Shown: positions 1-14,770 of the stretch, piece by piece
Layout of the letters: each line of letters begins with the position of its first letter
How positions within the stretch are numbered: the first letter of the stretch is position 1
DNA from: Urechis unicinctus
Lineage: Eukaryota > Annelida > Polychaeta > Xenopneusta > Urechidae
Direction: 5' to 3'
Assembly: GCA_034190875.2 (NCBI GenBank)
Contig: CM067350.1
Coordinates: forward strand, 17,518,913-17,582,912
DNA: 64,000 nt
The notes under the pieces: model-generated
Seen by the model: only the letters and a program-made list of their open reading frames with translations
Database searches by the model: none
What the model was told of the DNA's origin: nothing
Translations under genes and position numbers: made by a program

Positions 1-1149
1 GAAATTTTAAGTATCTGTAAGTCTATTTGATTTATTTCTATAATATTAGTTCTTTAATAACCCTGCAAGAGTACGATGAGTTAGCAATTCAAGGTCTGAA
101 ATAAAATGATTAATTCGCAGTTATGGATATGTGCCTTTTGGTTGACAGCTACACTTAGCTTAGTTGCTTTATCACCTCAACAATCATTAAATGTATGAAG
201 GTCAAAACTTCTCTAATTCGCAGGAAGGACAGCTTATAATAGTGGATTGTTTTTTTTCAACTAGACTTCCTTAATCTATTATGTAGGCTCGCTGGACATC
301 CAAATCCTTAAATTTTTAACAATCATTGAAGAAGAAACAAGCAATTCACTACATTGTGAATCCCAAAGAAGTTTCTGAAATTGCCTTTTCTATGTAACGT
401 GGATTACCAGTATTGACATAATCTCAATTTCATGTTCTGGTTATGAGGTCTTTTATCTGCATTGCAGCGCGCTATATTTTCAGATTTGCTTGCCTGTCAT
501 AGGACAATTCGCTTCCAAGTAGCCGTTTTTCTATAACGACACACACATAGCATAAGCGATTAAATAATCAGAGCAGGATGAAATTTGTTATTAATCATCC
601 CTTGCCTGTATAATACTGGTACAGTTTTATTAATTCCGATCACAGCTATGCGGTTTTGTCCATCGTTCTATTTTTTTCAGGAGTGCATATAAAGTTAAGG
701 AAGAATATAATTTACAAAAACGTACCAAGCTAACGCCATTTCGTTGAATAACAAAACACTTCGCAGCCTGGGCAGCATATAAATCATCCCTCCACAAAGT
801 TTTGATATGACAATAATTGCATGCGTAGTCCTGGTCAGCGGCAGAGAAAATAACTGCGTATGATATTGATATGATGTCCAGGAAGATATATATCTGCATG
901 AAAGCAATGTTACAGTTGTGAGCCGGTCATAAATTTTCTGCTTCCTTTCTGACGTACGGTATCTGCCACATTCTAGGATTTTTGTCTGGTATTTGAGGCA
1001 AACTTAATTGCTTTACTAATGCAAATAAACGCATTGTATAGTTGTTGCAAGTGCTCAATATGTCACGCACTTTAGTGCGCATAGGGATAGTGCAACCATG
1101 ATATATGATATGCGGCTGGCATTGCGAGATCCCGAATTCCGTTATCAAA

Positions 1150-1600
1150 GCTATATCTTTTCTTGTCTGTGGTTTGAACTATGCTATTGTTATTGTGTTG
1201 ATGAAATCGTCATTGAGCTGTGGTAGCATCATTGCACAATATGAATTACAATGTGAACAAACTTTAATGTCTAGCTGCTGACAGTACAATATCGTATGCA
1301 GCATTATGTTGCCATCATGGCGACCACAATTGTCAAAACCATAATAAGCAATTGAATTCAGGCTATGTTTTTCATCGTATAGACCGCATTAATGGATACC
1401 TTAGATTGCCTGAGATTTTTACATTGCACACATTTATTAGTAAGCACAACACTTATACCTCGGTCGATATAAATAAATGAAGTGTATTGACCAGATTCTG
1501 CTTGGGTCGGTTCGGCTCCATGTATCCAATTTAGGTTTTCTGCGAGTTCTTGTGATATTCATCGTGTTTATATCTGGCCACCGCGGTAGCTAGTGGGCCA
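1150..1600. repeat. Internal sub-repeat A of the macro-unit
   Basis: This segment is recognisably related to 3355-3745 in the same unit. Shared landmarks in the same order are the string tagctgc followed by cagtacaatatcgta, then attgtcaaaaccataataagcaattgaa, then tacctcggt, then gcttgggtc and ggctccatgtatcc. The two differ by many substitutions and small indels, so this duplication is much older than the triplication of the whole unit. The relationship extends leftwards: 535-850 resembles 2730-3080, including a shared ctgaataacaaaacac-like core. The spacing is about 2.2-2.5 kb. Confidence 0.75.
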
Positions 1601-3354
1601 GGTAATAAGTTTCAATGACATTATTACCTACCAGAGTTACCGGTTGACAAGAGCAAAATAAAAGTATGCACGGATCTAAAGAACACGTCTTGGTTAGTGT
1701 CAATTTTTGTTAATTGTTGCTTTAGCTTGATATATTGATTCGTTTTGCATTTGGACACGTTTTTCAGCAATCAAAAATTAACCTACTTTCATTAAACAGC
1801 ATGCAAACTTTGATTCATTTGGTTCCGATATTTATGTTAATGAAATGATTGTTTTTGAATGGATGTGTCAATTAAGGCTAAGTTTAGTGATTATTCTGTC
1901 ACTAAATAGTTTAAGTAAAACCGGCGAATACTTGCAGGCGTTTGAGTGTGCAGCTAAACTTGGGGCTGTAATGATGACAACGGAGCATCAACGGCTCATC
2001 CTTTCATGTCAACATATGGAGGAGGTGAAGCAGGAAGTGTATGCAATACCAAAGTGTAATCCGGTTTGGTAACAAACACTACGATGACACGCTTTACATA
2101 ACAAGCAACATTGCTTCTCTTGGTATGTCACTGATACATTTATGAGACCTGCGGCCGCTCAAAGCAGACTGTATCAGCAAGAAAGTCCATCGCGTCAAGA
2201 CAAGCATATTGTAACTCGTTAAATCTTCCCCGCTAATATAATAAACCAGTTCAAGAAGTCATTTTTATTAAGCTTATTTGCGTTCTTGGGTATCCGATAA
2301 CTCAGCAAATATTGCACTTGTTTTGTTGTGCTTTGTAATAACATGATTAAGTTACCGATTTACACTGCAAGACATTGCCTCATTACCATGGGCTTGATAC
2401 AAATACTTCAATCAGATATATCTGGGCCATTCAAGACGTCCGTTGATATTGAGATATTTGCACTGCATAAGTGTTTGGGCTGCATAAAATTAATAACTGA
2501 TTACGTTAAGTTTTTGTTCACCATTAAATAACAGTCAGTTAAATGCATATTAAAATACATCATGGAGCCAAATCCAAATATCTGCAAGGTAATTTAACTC
2601 ATTTCATCGACTTTGATTATCTAGTGGTTGATTGGTTGTCCGTATTGCATTAACCCTGTTAGAGTATGATAGATTAACATTCAAAGTGTGAATTAATCAG
2701 ACTTCTTAATTCTGAGTAACCGTTGTACCATAAAAGCGCACTCACAGCGTAAGCGGTGAATTAATCGGAGTACGTCAAGGGGTTTTATGAAGCACGTGTA
2801 TTCAATGCCGATCCCCCATTGCCGGCATAGCATTGCATCATTCATGGTACCATTTTATGAAAATAAAAGACAAATCAATTATAAAACTAGACGAAGCTAA
2901 TAATATTCTACTGAATAACAAAACACATCACATCCAAGCAGCATTTAAATCAGCCTTCCACAATTCTGGATATTACAAGCCTGTCTGTTAACCTAATTGC
3001 ATTCACCTATCGTGGACCTCAGAACAGCACCATGCAATTGAATAAATTTTGTTGCCTTAGGAAGCGGGCAGAGAAGATAGCGAGCACGATATTCATCTGA
3101 TGTACCGGTAGATTAATTATCTCAAAGTACGGTAACAGTTGCGAGATAGCCAAAAACTCTCTTCGTCTTTTCTCAGATGCTGTATCGACCATATGCTTGG
3201 GTCTTCTGCGTGCAAATAGTATTTCTGTCAAAGTCAGTTGTTTGTCCAATACAAGTCAGTTTTCGCACGTATTTAATGTGTTACAGTTCAGTGCACATAT
3301 CGGTTGGGCATCCACGATATTTATTAAGCCAGGCATTGCTTTTACTATTGCTGT

Positions 3355-3745
3355 TGTTTTTATGTGACTTGAATTGAAGTAGCATCGTTGAAAATATATA
3401 TTACAACATGAACAAATTGTACGGTCTAGCTGCGGACAGTACAATATCGTAAGCTTCATTGCGTGTAACTCCATCCCCGCGACCTCGATTGTCAAAACCA
3501 TAATAAGCAATTGAAGTCACACAATGTTTTCGATGTTAAAATCCATACTAACGCATATCCTTGGCTGCATGAGATTATTATATTCAATGAGGACTTCAGT
3601 AAACAAACGACATACCTCGGTAGAAATTAACATATCAGTTGTATTAACCTTGTCCGTGTACCTAGGCAGATTATGCTTGGGTCACTTGGGCTCCATGTAT
3701 CCTATTGGAGTGATCAGCGAGCTCTTCTGAGATGCATCGAATGTA
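3355..3745. repeat. Internal sub-repeat B of the macro-unit
   Basis: This is the diverged partner of 1150-1600 (see that entry). The matching tract begins further left, around 2565, where the aaatatctg...aag and taaccctg...agagta motifs of position 1-90 recur in order. Both partners are carried in all three macro-copies, so the internal duplication preceded the amplification of the unit. Confidence 0.7.
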
Positions 3746-6700
3746 TAGCAGGTCACTTCGCGGAGCATGAATAATGAATTAAACTGTTTGCAAACTGTTT
3801 AATAATATTCCCAGCATAAACATATTGACATATGATTCAATATCTAAATATGCCAAGAATATAACAGCAACATAAAGCATAGTCGTTCTCGCACGAAATA
3901 ACAGCTTCAATATTACATGAACTGCTCCTTGTTTGTAACCCTCAACAAGCACAAAACATGGTCACTCATATGTTTTGTGCAGCGCTTTGCCAATATAGCG
4001 AACGTGAGTCCTTTAATTTTAACAGCGCACACTGCCTCCACCAAACACTTGATAATATGGTTTTCAATTAAGCTATCACCTTTGTGTTCCATTAAATCAC
4101 ACTGCCATAATAAATGCAAGAACTTGCACGTTAACATACCGTGTGCTTAGCCACAAATTGACGTCGATAACATAAATAATCCTCATACAGTCCGTTCGTG
4201 ATGTACAGCTTTGGAAGTCAAAGTCTGTGGAATGAAAGACGGAACGAATTCCGTATTACGAGGGCTATGACCCATTCCCTGCTACTATGCTTGAAGATAA
4301 TTGGTCACGTTTATACCTCATACAGTTATTATAACATTGGACCCCCACGGCAGGACGTTGTCATTAAAAACCAAATATTTGGCAATTCACACATACATCA
4401 CGTGACCTCTAGTAATACCTCTTTGATAACATATCAAGCTACACAGCTGTTTGTATAGTAAATCGAGGCCATCGATCAGACTAGATTGATCCCAGTACAT
4501 TAGTTTGCGAGTTCATGTCTGGCCAGTTTTACCAGCTAGAAAAAAAATAGTGCAGTATGGCATGATTATAGCAGCGTTGTGTGGGCAATGCATGCTAAAA
4601 TAATGGCATTCATTTGCATATGAGACTTTTACTAGGGGAGAAGATAGCCAGTTAATTATGCGTTCTTGTGTGAGGCAAGCAATAAGAAATCCACAGCTTA
4701 ATCAAGATAATGCATCGTTCGTAGTTTGCATAGATCTCACCCTGGGACCAAAAGAAATATATAGAGAAGAGAATAGTGAGAACCGTTATTTAAAAACAGT
4801 ATGTGATTTGCAAACTGAGTTGTATGAGGTGATATAAAGCCTCCATGCCACGGACTACTAAACAGATTACCAAATCAGGAAGTGTCTAGAATCGTCGATA
4901 GCATTGTCAATAGTACCCAATGATAAAATACGTTTTATTGCGATGCGTGAGATAAATCGAGAGGATTTTCAATTTTTATGTGGGAATATGGTATTGATTG
5001 AATTTATTCAAGTTATAGTATTAACACTATGCGTAAACTGTTCTCGTTTTCTGCTCTTTCATGCGACTATTTATAGGTTAAATAGTCCTATCACGGTTCT
5101 GCTTCACGTCCTCTTTCAAGTTAGAGATTAGTATGTATCGTGATTACATGATGTTTATGATTTCTCTATTTTAATCGTTTATCAAAACCGCTACCAAATC
5201 ACTGAAGAAAGCTTTACATTGAGTAAGCTAATTAGTCGACTGATTCATGCTTTCTGTATTGTTTATCTCGCAGAATATAGATAGTTAATCTATCGTGATC
5301 TTAACCCTATAAAGATTGCCCCTTTCTACTATTGCAAAGACCACGCTTGGTTAAAAAAAAATAATTACAAAGTCTTTGTTGAATACAATTTGTCTGGTGA
5401 GTTCAATCATAGGACTACATTAACATCAGACGTATATCATATTATTGTACTAAACCTTTGGAACAGGTGTGAACTTACATCCATGTTATAAATTAACTTC
5501 AAGAACTGTTTATATAACATTAAACATGTTTGAACAGTCGCGTTAGAGGCATTTGGGAAAGGATTTGATTGGAAAGGAATCTATTTATATTTTCTGAATG
5601 GACAGGGCTTAAGTCGTAGGACTTATTTAATGCCATGACCAGCACAATGCAAACACGCCTCATTTACAGAAATTACCTGACCATGCAAAATACATATCTA
5701 ATCATTATTGTGAAGCCCTATTTGCACAATAGATGTAATTCACTTCCGTATACTAATTTCACAAACATAATGATAGCTGGTAATATTTTACGACTAATCG
5801 CAGGATATTGCTGCGCACTATAAACCTTGGTTGTAAACTTTTGCCGTTAGCATTTGACTGCATGTCTTGGTAGATATATTTTTTACCGCCACTTATCACA
5901 AATACTGTAGCAATTGTAAATGGGCAGAGAGTCTGCTCTGTGGAATCGGATAAAGGTGTAAATGCGGACAATGTTACACGGTTGAGATCACAGAGCTTAT
6001 AATGCAAGAGCAGCAGATGATTGTGGCTCTTGTCTTACTCTTTGACCATATGCATCATCCAATTTTCAACGTTAAGTGATCAAGTTAAAGAACAAACGAA
6101 TGATGAAGGCGAACTCCAGGTGCGGGTGTCGAGCTGGCCTGCCAGTAATGTGTTGGCTGCTGTGTTGCCTTTTTAAATATTGGCGCTACTGAATCGCATT
6201 CCAAGTCCCCAACAACATGCTTGCCATTTATGATTAAATGTAAAGACAAATGGATGCGATATTTCGGTTGATTATTGTAGAATCCGCAGATAGAGTTAAC
6301 CTCAGTATTGTGGCTCGATACGGTTTTAAGCAGTTATCAGTTTTAGGACATCGTTCTTAATAAAGGGAGAATTGTCTAGTTTGTCCTCATCTCTGCTACT
6401 GCGCAGACGCAAATAGCATCGATTAGGCGAAATGTTGCGTCAAGATCCACTCAAGTGTAAGTACTACCCTTTGCTTATGCTAACTTCAGCAATATATAGC
6501 CTTGACATTCAGAGCCTTTGCAGTGGCATGCTAACGCATGCAAAGATAGAGAGCCTGGAATACTTTGAGGCATGTCCAACCAGATCATGCCATTTTGTAT
6601 GTCTCCTGCTGCTTTTAGTACAGACCTAATGCAATCGCTTTATCCATCAAGGATAGATGAATATTTTGCTACGATATTAAAAGGAACCGATATGTTTAAA

Positions 6701-7812
6701 AATGCGATTTATGTGCTGATGTGATGGAAGCACACGTCATGCTTCGTTAGGTCACATGTTCTCTGCCTAACTGATAATATTCAGTAGCATTTGATATGGT
6801 GCATGGAATATTTAGCTGCTTGTGACACAAAATACACTTAATATTTACGCACTAATCTCGGTCAGACATTCAACCTCTCAACTTTAGACAATTCAAGAGC
6901 AGATAGCTGGTAAATTCAGCCCGGTTGAGCACGTTATTTTTATTCCCACCTTTAACTGACATTTGACATTCAATAACATCCTCATTTATTCTAAACGCTT
7001 AAGCACTTCTTGCAGATACGGATCTACACCATGAGACTGAATAGTAATGCATTAACATTGTGTAAGTTTGTCAATAGTGATATTGCTGTACACAATTACG
7101 CAATTAAGCTCAGTGAACGCGGGATTTATTATAATACGGTGAACACTACTCAGTGTGCGCTCGATTCGATTAGTCACATGAGCGTAGTGATAGCAATGTT
7201 ACATACATGCAACGTTTTGCCTTCGATATATGCGCGCTAGTCTTGGTTAGACATGCAAGCTTATCCTTAAGCAATACACGCAGGGGGTGATTAGTCTTGG
7301 AAATATATTCATCCCTTCGTTGCATACCATTTCAATTGGCACTTGTCCATATTATCGTTAATAATCACAAACGCGGTAGAAATTGAAAGAGGTAGGGGCG
7401 TTCTGTTTTGGACAATGAAATAGCAATACTTTGTTAATTTGCAGATTATGTAATACCCGATGCTCGATACTCAATTCGTCTAATTACGGTCCTTCCAGAA
7501 TCTCATATTTTGGATTGCTAATTACAAAGCGGTTGAACATTAATTGTGGGAATCACTTGAGGAGCATTTTTATTTCATGTAATGAATAATTGCGAATAGA
7601 ATAAAGTTGACCATGTATGACGCAAATATCACTCCCACTTATTCATGGCAGTGTGTATTGCTCTCTGACCGCTATCCAGACAATACATAGTACTTCAATA
7701 TCAAATATTTGCATTGCATAAGAGCTTGGATAGCATTGCATAAATAATTCAAAGCATAAGATTCCGTCAGTTAATGCGTATTAATATTTTAAACCCTTTC
7801 CACAAATGCATA

Positions 7813-10800
7813 GAAATTTTAAATATCTGTAAGTCTATTTGATTTATTTCTATAATATTAGTTCTTTAATAACCCTGCAAGAGAACGATGAGTTAGCAAT
7901 TCAAGGTCTGAAATAAAATGATTAATTCGCAGTTATGGATATGTGCCTCTTGGTTGACAGCTACACTTAGCTTAGTTGCTTTATCACCTCAGCAATCATC
8001 AAATGTATGAAGGTCAAAACTTCTCTAATTCGCAGGAAGGACAGCTTATAATAGTGGATTGATTTTTTTCAACTAGACTTCCTTAATCTATTATGTAGGC
8101 TCGCTGGACATCCAAATCCTTAAATTTTTAACAATCATTGAAGAAGAAACAAGCAATTCACTACATTGTGAATCCCAAAGAAGTTTCTGAAATTGCCTTT
8201 TCTATGTAACGTGGATTACCAGTATTGACATAATCTCAATTTCATGTTCTGGTTATGAGGTCTTTTATCTGCATTGCAGCGCGCTATATTTTCAGATTTG
8301 CTTGCCTGTCATCGGACTATTCGCTTCCAAGTAGCCGTTTTTCTATAACGACACACACATAGCATAAGCGATTAATTAATCAGAGCAGGATGAAATTTGT
8401 TATGAATCACCCCTTGCCTGTATAATACTGGTACCGTTTTATTAATTCCGATCACAGCTATGCGGTTTTGTCCATCGTTCTATTTCTTTCAGGAGTGCAT
8501 ATAAAGTTAAGGAAGAATATAACTCACAAAAACGTACAAAGCTAACGCCATTTCGTTGAATAACAAAACACTTCGCAGCCTGGGCAGCATATAAATCATC
8601 CCTCGACAAAGTTTTGATATGACAATAATTGCATGCGTAGTCCTGGTCAGCGGCAGAGAAAATAAATGCGTATGATATTGATATGATGTTCAGGAAGATA
8701 TATATCTGCATGAAAGCAATGTTACAGTTGTGAGCCGGTCATAAATTTTCTGCTTCCTTTCTGACGTACGGTATCTGCCACAATCTAGGATTTTTGTCTG
8801 GTATTTGAGGCGAACTTAATTGCTTTACTAATGCAAGTAAACGCATCGTATAGTTGTTGCAAGTGCTCAATATGTCACGCACTTTAGTGCGCATAGGGAT
8901 AGTGCAACCATGATATATGATATGTGGCTGGCATTACGAGATCCCGAATTCCGTTATCAAAGCTATATCTTTTCTTGTCTGTGGTTTGAACTATGCTATT
9001 GTTATTGTGTTGATGAAATCGTCATTGAGCTGTGGTAGCATCGTTGCACAATATGAATTACAATGTGAACAAACTTTAATGTCTAGCTGCTGACAGTACA
9101 ATATCGTATAGAGCATTATGTTTCCATCATGGCGACCACAATTGTCAAAACCATAATAAGCAATCGAATTCAGGCTATGTTTTTCATCGTATAGACCGCA
9201 TTAATGGATACCTTAGATTGCCTGAGATTTTAACATTGCACACATTTATCAGTAAGCACACCACTTATACCTCGGTTGATATAAACAAATGAAGTGTATT
9301 GACCAGATTCTGCTTGGGTCGGTTCGGCTCCATGTATCCAATTTAGGTTTTCTGCGAGTTCTTGTGATATTCATCGTGTTTATATCTGGCCACCGCGGTA
9401 GCTAGTGGGCCAGGTAATAAGTATCAATGACATTATTACCTAACAGAGTTACCTGTTGACAAGAGCAAAATAAAAGTATGCACGGATCTAAAGAACACGT
9501 CTTGGTTAGTGTCAAATGTTTTTAATTGTTGCTTTAGCTTGATATATTGATTCGTTTTGCATTTGGACACGTTTTTCAACAATCAAAAATTAGCCTACTT
9601 TCATTAAACAGCATGCAAACTTTGATTCATTTGGTTCCGATATTTATGTTAATGAAATGATTGTTTTTGAATGGATGTGTCAATTAAGGCTAAGTTTAGT
9701 GATTATTCTGTCACTAAATAGTTTAAGTAAAACCGGCGAATACTTGCAGGCGTTTGAGTGTGCAGCTAAACTTGGGGCTGTAATGATGACACTGAGTATC
9801 GTCTTGTGCACACATTTCAAACAATTGTTTACATGTGCATAGGAATAGAAATGTTTAGATCCGCATTGCTCGGCAGTGTATACCTTCGCAGTTCACCAAT
9901 GATATTTTGTAAACATTTTATCATCTTTTTACGACTTACGGAAAATATGTTGCCGGCTTGTTAGTCAAGTGTTGTGTGTGAAAGATACCGTATTATGGCG
10001 CTTCCTAAATTTTAGATCATTCTTGTTTTAATTCCCTGAATTATCAATATTTCCACCACGAAAGTCCCACCCAAGAGCCTTTACATGTTAATTACAACCG
10101 TATCAGATCATTAACCCATTGTAAGGCATCAAAGTTATTTTTTTGTGACAGCAGTGTGCACGGTTAATCACAAAATCATTAACCATTAATTATCGTCATC
10201 ATCAGCTGAAATCGTCTTAGAGTAACCATGAAAACCAAAATCTCCATTACCTTTGAGTGATTAGGTAGTAACAAATTTCCTTGATTGATTATTGGAAGCA
10301 TTGTTCGATTTTTGTACGATATCATGGTGAGCATATGTTTTGCATCCCGTTTAAGCTGCTCATTTTAGACGACGGTGCATCAACGGCTCATCCTTTCATG
10401 TCAACATATGGAGGAGGTGAAGCAGGACGTGTATGCAATACCAAAGTGTAATCCGGTTTGGTAACAAACACTTCGATGACACGCTTTACATAACAAGCAA
10501 CATTGCTTCTCTTGGTATGTCACTGATACATTTATGAGACTTGCGGCCACTCACAGCAGACTATATCAGCAAGAAAGTCCATCGCGTCAAGACAACCATA
10601 TTACCTATTGTAACTCGTTAAATCTTCCCCGCTTATATAATAAACCAGTTCCAGAAGTCATTTTTATTAAGCTTATTTGCGTTCTTGGGTATCCGATAAC
10701 TCAGCAAATATTGCACTTGTTTTGTTGTGCTTTGTAATAACATGATTAAGTTACCCATTTACACTGCAAGACATTGCCTCATTACCATGGGCTTGATACA

Positions 10801-13800
10801 AATACTTCAATCAGATATATCTGGGCCATTCATGACGTCCGTTGATATTGAGATATTTGCACTGCATAAGTGTTTGGGCTGCATAAAATTAATAACTGAT
10901 TACGTTAAGTTCTTGTTCACCATTAAATAACAGTCAGTTAAATGCAGATTAAAATACATTATGGAGCCAAATCCAAATATCTGCAAGGTAATTTAGCTTA
11001 TTTCATCGACTTTGATTATCTAATGGTTGAGTGGTTGTCCGTATTGCATTTACCCTGTTAGAGTATGAAAGGTTAACATTCAAAGTGTGAATTAATCAGA
11101 CTTCTTAATTCTGAGTAACCGTTGTACCATAAAAACGCACTCACAGCGTAAGCGGTGAATTAATCGGGGTACGTCAAGGGGTTTTATGAAGCACGTGTGT
11201 TCAATGCCGATCCCCCATTGCCGGCATAGCATTGCATCATTCATGGTACCATTGTATGAAAATAAAAGACAAATCAATTATAAAACTAGTCGAAGCTAAT
11301 AATATTCTACTGAATAACAAAACACATCACATCCAAGCAGCATTTAAATCAGCCTTCCACAATTCTGGATATTACAAGCCTGTCTGTTAACATAATTGCA
11401 TTCACCTATCGTGGACCTCAGAACAGCACCATGCAATTGAATAAATTTTGTTGCCTTAGGAAGCGGGCAGAGAAGATAGCGAGCACGATATTCATCTGAT
11501 GTACCGGTAGATTAATTATCTCAAAGTACTGTAACAGTTGCGAGATAGCCAAAAACTCTCTTCGTCTTTTCTCAGATGCTGTTTCGACCATATGCTTGGG
11601 TCTTCTGCGTGCAAATAGTATTTCTGGCTAAGTCAGTTGTTTGTCCAATACAAATCAGTTTTCGCACGTGTTTAATGTGTTACAGTTCAGTGCACATATC
11701 GGTTGGGCATCCACGATATTTATTAAGCCAGGCATTGCTTTTACTATTGCTATTGTTTTTATGTGACTTGAATTGAAGTAGCATCGTTGAAAGTATATAT
11801 TGCAACATGAACAAATTGTACGGTCTAGCTGCGGAGAGTACAATATCGTAAGCTTCATTGCGTGTAACTCCATCCCCCCGACCTCGATTGTCAAAACCAT
11901 AATAAGCAATTGAAGTCAGGTTATGTTGTCGATGTTAAAATCCATATTAACGCATACCCTTGACTGCATGAGATTATTATATTCAATGAGGACTTCAGTA
12001 AACAAACGACATACCTCGGTAGAAATTAACATATCAGTTGTATTAACCTTGTCCGTGTACCTAGGCAGATTATGCTTGGGTCACTTGGGCTCCATGTATC
12101 CTATTGGAGTGATCAGCGAGCTCGAACGTATTACGAGGGCTATGACCCATTCCCTGCTACTATGCTTGAAGATAATTGGTCACGTTTATACCTCATACTG
12201 TTATTATAACATTGGATCCCCACGGCAGGACGTTGTCATTCACACATACATCACGTGACCACTAGTAATACCTCTTTGATAACATATCAAGCTACACAGC
12301 TGTTTGTATAGTAAATCGAGGCCATCGATCAGACTAGATTGATCCCAGTACATTAGTTTGCGAGTTCATGTCTGGCCAGTTTTACCAGCTAGAAAAAAAC
12401 ATAATGCAGTATGGCATGATTATAGCAGCGTTGTGTGGGCAATGCATGCTAAAATAATGGCATTCATTTGCATATGAGACTTTTACTAGGGGAGAAGATA
12501 GCCAGTTAATTATGCGTTCTTGTGTAAGGCAAGCAATAAGAAACCCACAGCTTAATCAGGATAACGCATCGTTCATAGTTTGCATAGATCTCACCCTGGG
12601 ACCAAAAGAAATATAAAGAGAAGAGAATAGTGAGAACCGTTATTTAAAAACAGTATGTGATTTGCAAACTGAGTTGTATGAGGTGATATAAAGTCTCCAT
12701 GCCACGGACTACTTAACAGATTACCAAATCAGGAAGTGTCTAGAATCGTCGATAGCATCGTCAATGGTACCCAATGATAGAATACGTATTATTGCAATGC
12801 ATGAGATAAAACGAGAGGATTTTCAATTTTTATGTGGGAATATGGTATTGATTGAATTTATTCAAGTAATAGTATTAACACTATGAGTCTGCTCTGTGGA
12901 ATCGGATAAAGGTGTTAATGCGGACATTGTTACACGGTTGAGATCACAGAGCTTATAATGCAAGAGCAGCAGATGATTGTGGCTCTTGTCTTACTCTTTG
13001 ACCATATGCATCATCCAATTTTCAACGTTAAGTGATCAAGTTAAAGAACAAACGAATGATGAAGGCGAACTCCAGGTGCGGGTGTCGAGCTGGCCTGCCA
13101 GTAATGTGTTGGCTGCTGTGTTGCCTTTTTAAATATTGGCGCTACTGAATCGCATTCCAAGTCCCCAACAACATGCTTGCCATTTATGATTAAATGTAAA
13201 GACAAATGGATGCGATATTTCGGTTGATTATTGTAGAATCCGCAGATAGAGTTAACCTCAGCATTGTGGCTTGATACGGTTTTAAGCAGTTATCAGTTTT
13301 AGGACATCGTTCTTAATAAAGGGAGAATTGTCTAGTTTGTCCTCATCTCTGCTACTGCGCAGACGCAAATAGCATCGATTAGGCGAAATGTTGCGTCAAG
13401 ATCCACTCAAGTGTAAGTACTATCCTTTGCTTATGCTAACTTCAGCAATATATAGCCTTGACATTCAGAGCCTTTGCAGTGGCATGCTAACGCATGCAAA
13501 GATAGAGAGCCTGGAATACTTTGAGGCATGTCCAATCAGATCATGCCATTTTGTATGTCTCCTGCTGCTTTTAGTACAGACCTAATGCAATCGCTTTATC
13601 CATCAAGGATAGATGAATATTTCGCTACGATATCAAAAGGAACCGATATGTATAAAAATACGATTTACGTGCTGATGTGATGGAAGCACACGTCATGCTT
13701 CGTTAGGTCACATGTTCTCTGCCTAACTGATATTATTCAGTAGCATTTGATATGGTGCATGGAATATTTAGCTGCTTGTGACACAAAATACACTTAATAT

Positions 13801-14770
13801 TCACGCACTAATCTCGGTCAGACATTCAACCTCGTAACTTTAGACAATTCAAGAGCAGATAGCTGTAAATTCAGCCCGGTTGAGCACGTTATTTTCATTC
13901 CCACTTTCAACTTACATTTGACATTCAATAACATCCTCATTTATTCTAAACGCTTAAGCACTTCTTGCAGATACGGATCTACACCATAAGACTGAATAGT
14001 AATGCATTAACATTGTGTAAGTTTGTCAATAGTGATATTGCTGTACACAATTAAGCTCAGTGAACGCGGGATTTATTATAATACGGTGAACATTACTCGG
14101 TGTGCGCTCGATTAGATTAGTCACATGAGCGTAGTGATAGCAATGTTACATACATGCAACGTTTTGCCTTCAATATATGCGCGCTAGTCTCGGTCAGACA
14201 TGCAAGCTTACCCTTAAGCAATATACGCAGGGGGTGATTAGTCTTGGAAATATATTCATCCCTTCGTTGCATACCATTTCAATTGGCACTTGTCCATATT
14301 ATCGTTAATAATCGCGGTAGAAATTGAAAGAGGTAGGGGCGTTCTGTTTTGGACAATGAAATAGCAATACTTTGTTAATTTGCAGATTAGTCGATAATGG
14401 CATTTATGTAATACCCGATGCTCGATACTCAATTAGTCAAATTACGGTCCTTCCAGAATCTCATATTTTGGATTGCTAATTACAAAGCGGTTGAACATTA
14501 ATTGTGGGAATCACTTGAGGAGCATTTTTATTTCATGTAATGAATAATTGCTAATAGAATAAGGTTGACCGTGTATGACGCAAATATCAATCCCACTTAT
14601 TCATGGCAGTGCGTATTGCTCTCTGACCGCTATCCAGACAATACATACTACTTCAATATCAAATATTTGCATTGCATGAGAGCTTGGATAGCATTGCATA
14701 AATAATTCAAAGCATAAGATTCCGTCAGTTAATGCGTATTAATATTTTAAACCCTTTCCACAAATGCATA
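7813..14770. repeat. Tandem macro-repeat, copy 2 of 3
   Basis: This is the second copy of the array unit, 6958 bp long. It keeps the roughly 580-bp segment missing from copy 1 but has two private deletions. About 520 bp are lost at the junction near 12121-12130 (equivalent to 3722-4245 in copy 1). About 900 bp are lost near 12885 (equivalent to 5032-5928). Adding these back gives about 8.4 kb, the same full length reached by restoring the copy 1 deletions. No coding function is recognised. Confidence 0.93.

Larger units (their letters stand above)
1..7812. repeat. Tandem macro-repeat, copy 1 of 3
   Basis: This is the first of three head-to-tail copies of a non-coding unit. Position 1 matches 7813 and 14771 base for base apart from scattered substitutions. 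The unit edges are set by the window start, so the true phase is unknown and the array may continue upstream. Compared with copies 2 and 3 it lacks about 580 bp at position 1979-1980 (present at roughly 9791-10370) and about 30 bp near 5468 (present at 20782-20810). Open frames of 60-90 codons recur in the same places in all copies, but only because the DNA is the same. They lack recognisable domains, and several are broken in one copy or another. I see no gene, tRNA-like or transposase signature in it. Confidence 0.93.

Noticed and set aside
630-899. Minus-strand 89-codon frame recurring at 8442-8711 and 15402-15671
   Set aside because: Same reason: copy identity, not coding constraint. Differences between the copies include amino-acid changes without a visible pattern, and no family is recognised.
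3256-3510. Minus-strand 84-codon frame recurring at 11655-11909 and 18582-18836 as a conserved gene
   Set aside because: It recurs because the DNA is tandemly duplicated. It has no domain, no start context and no match in the diverged sub-repeat at 1150-1600.
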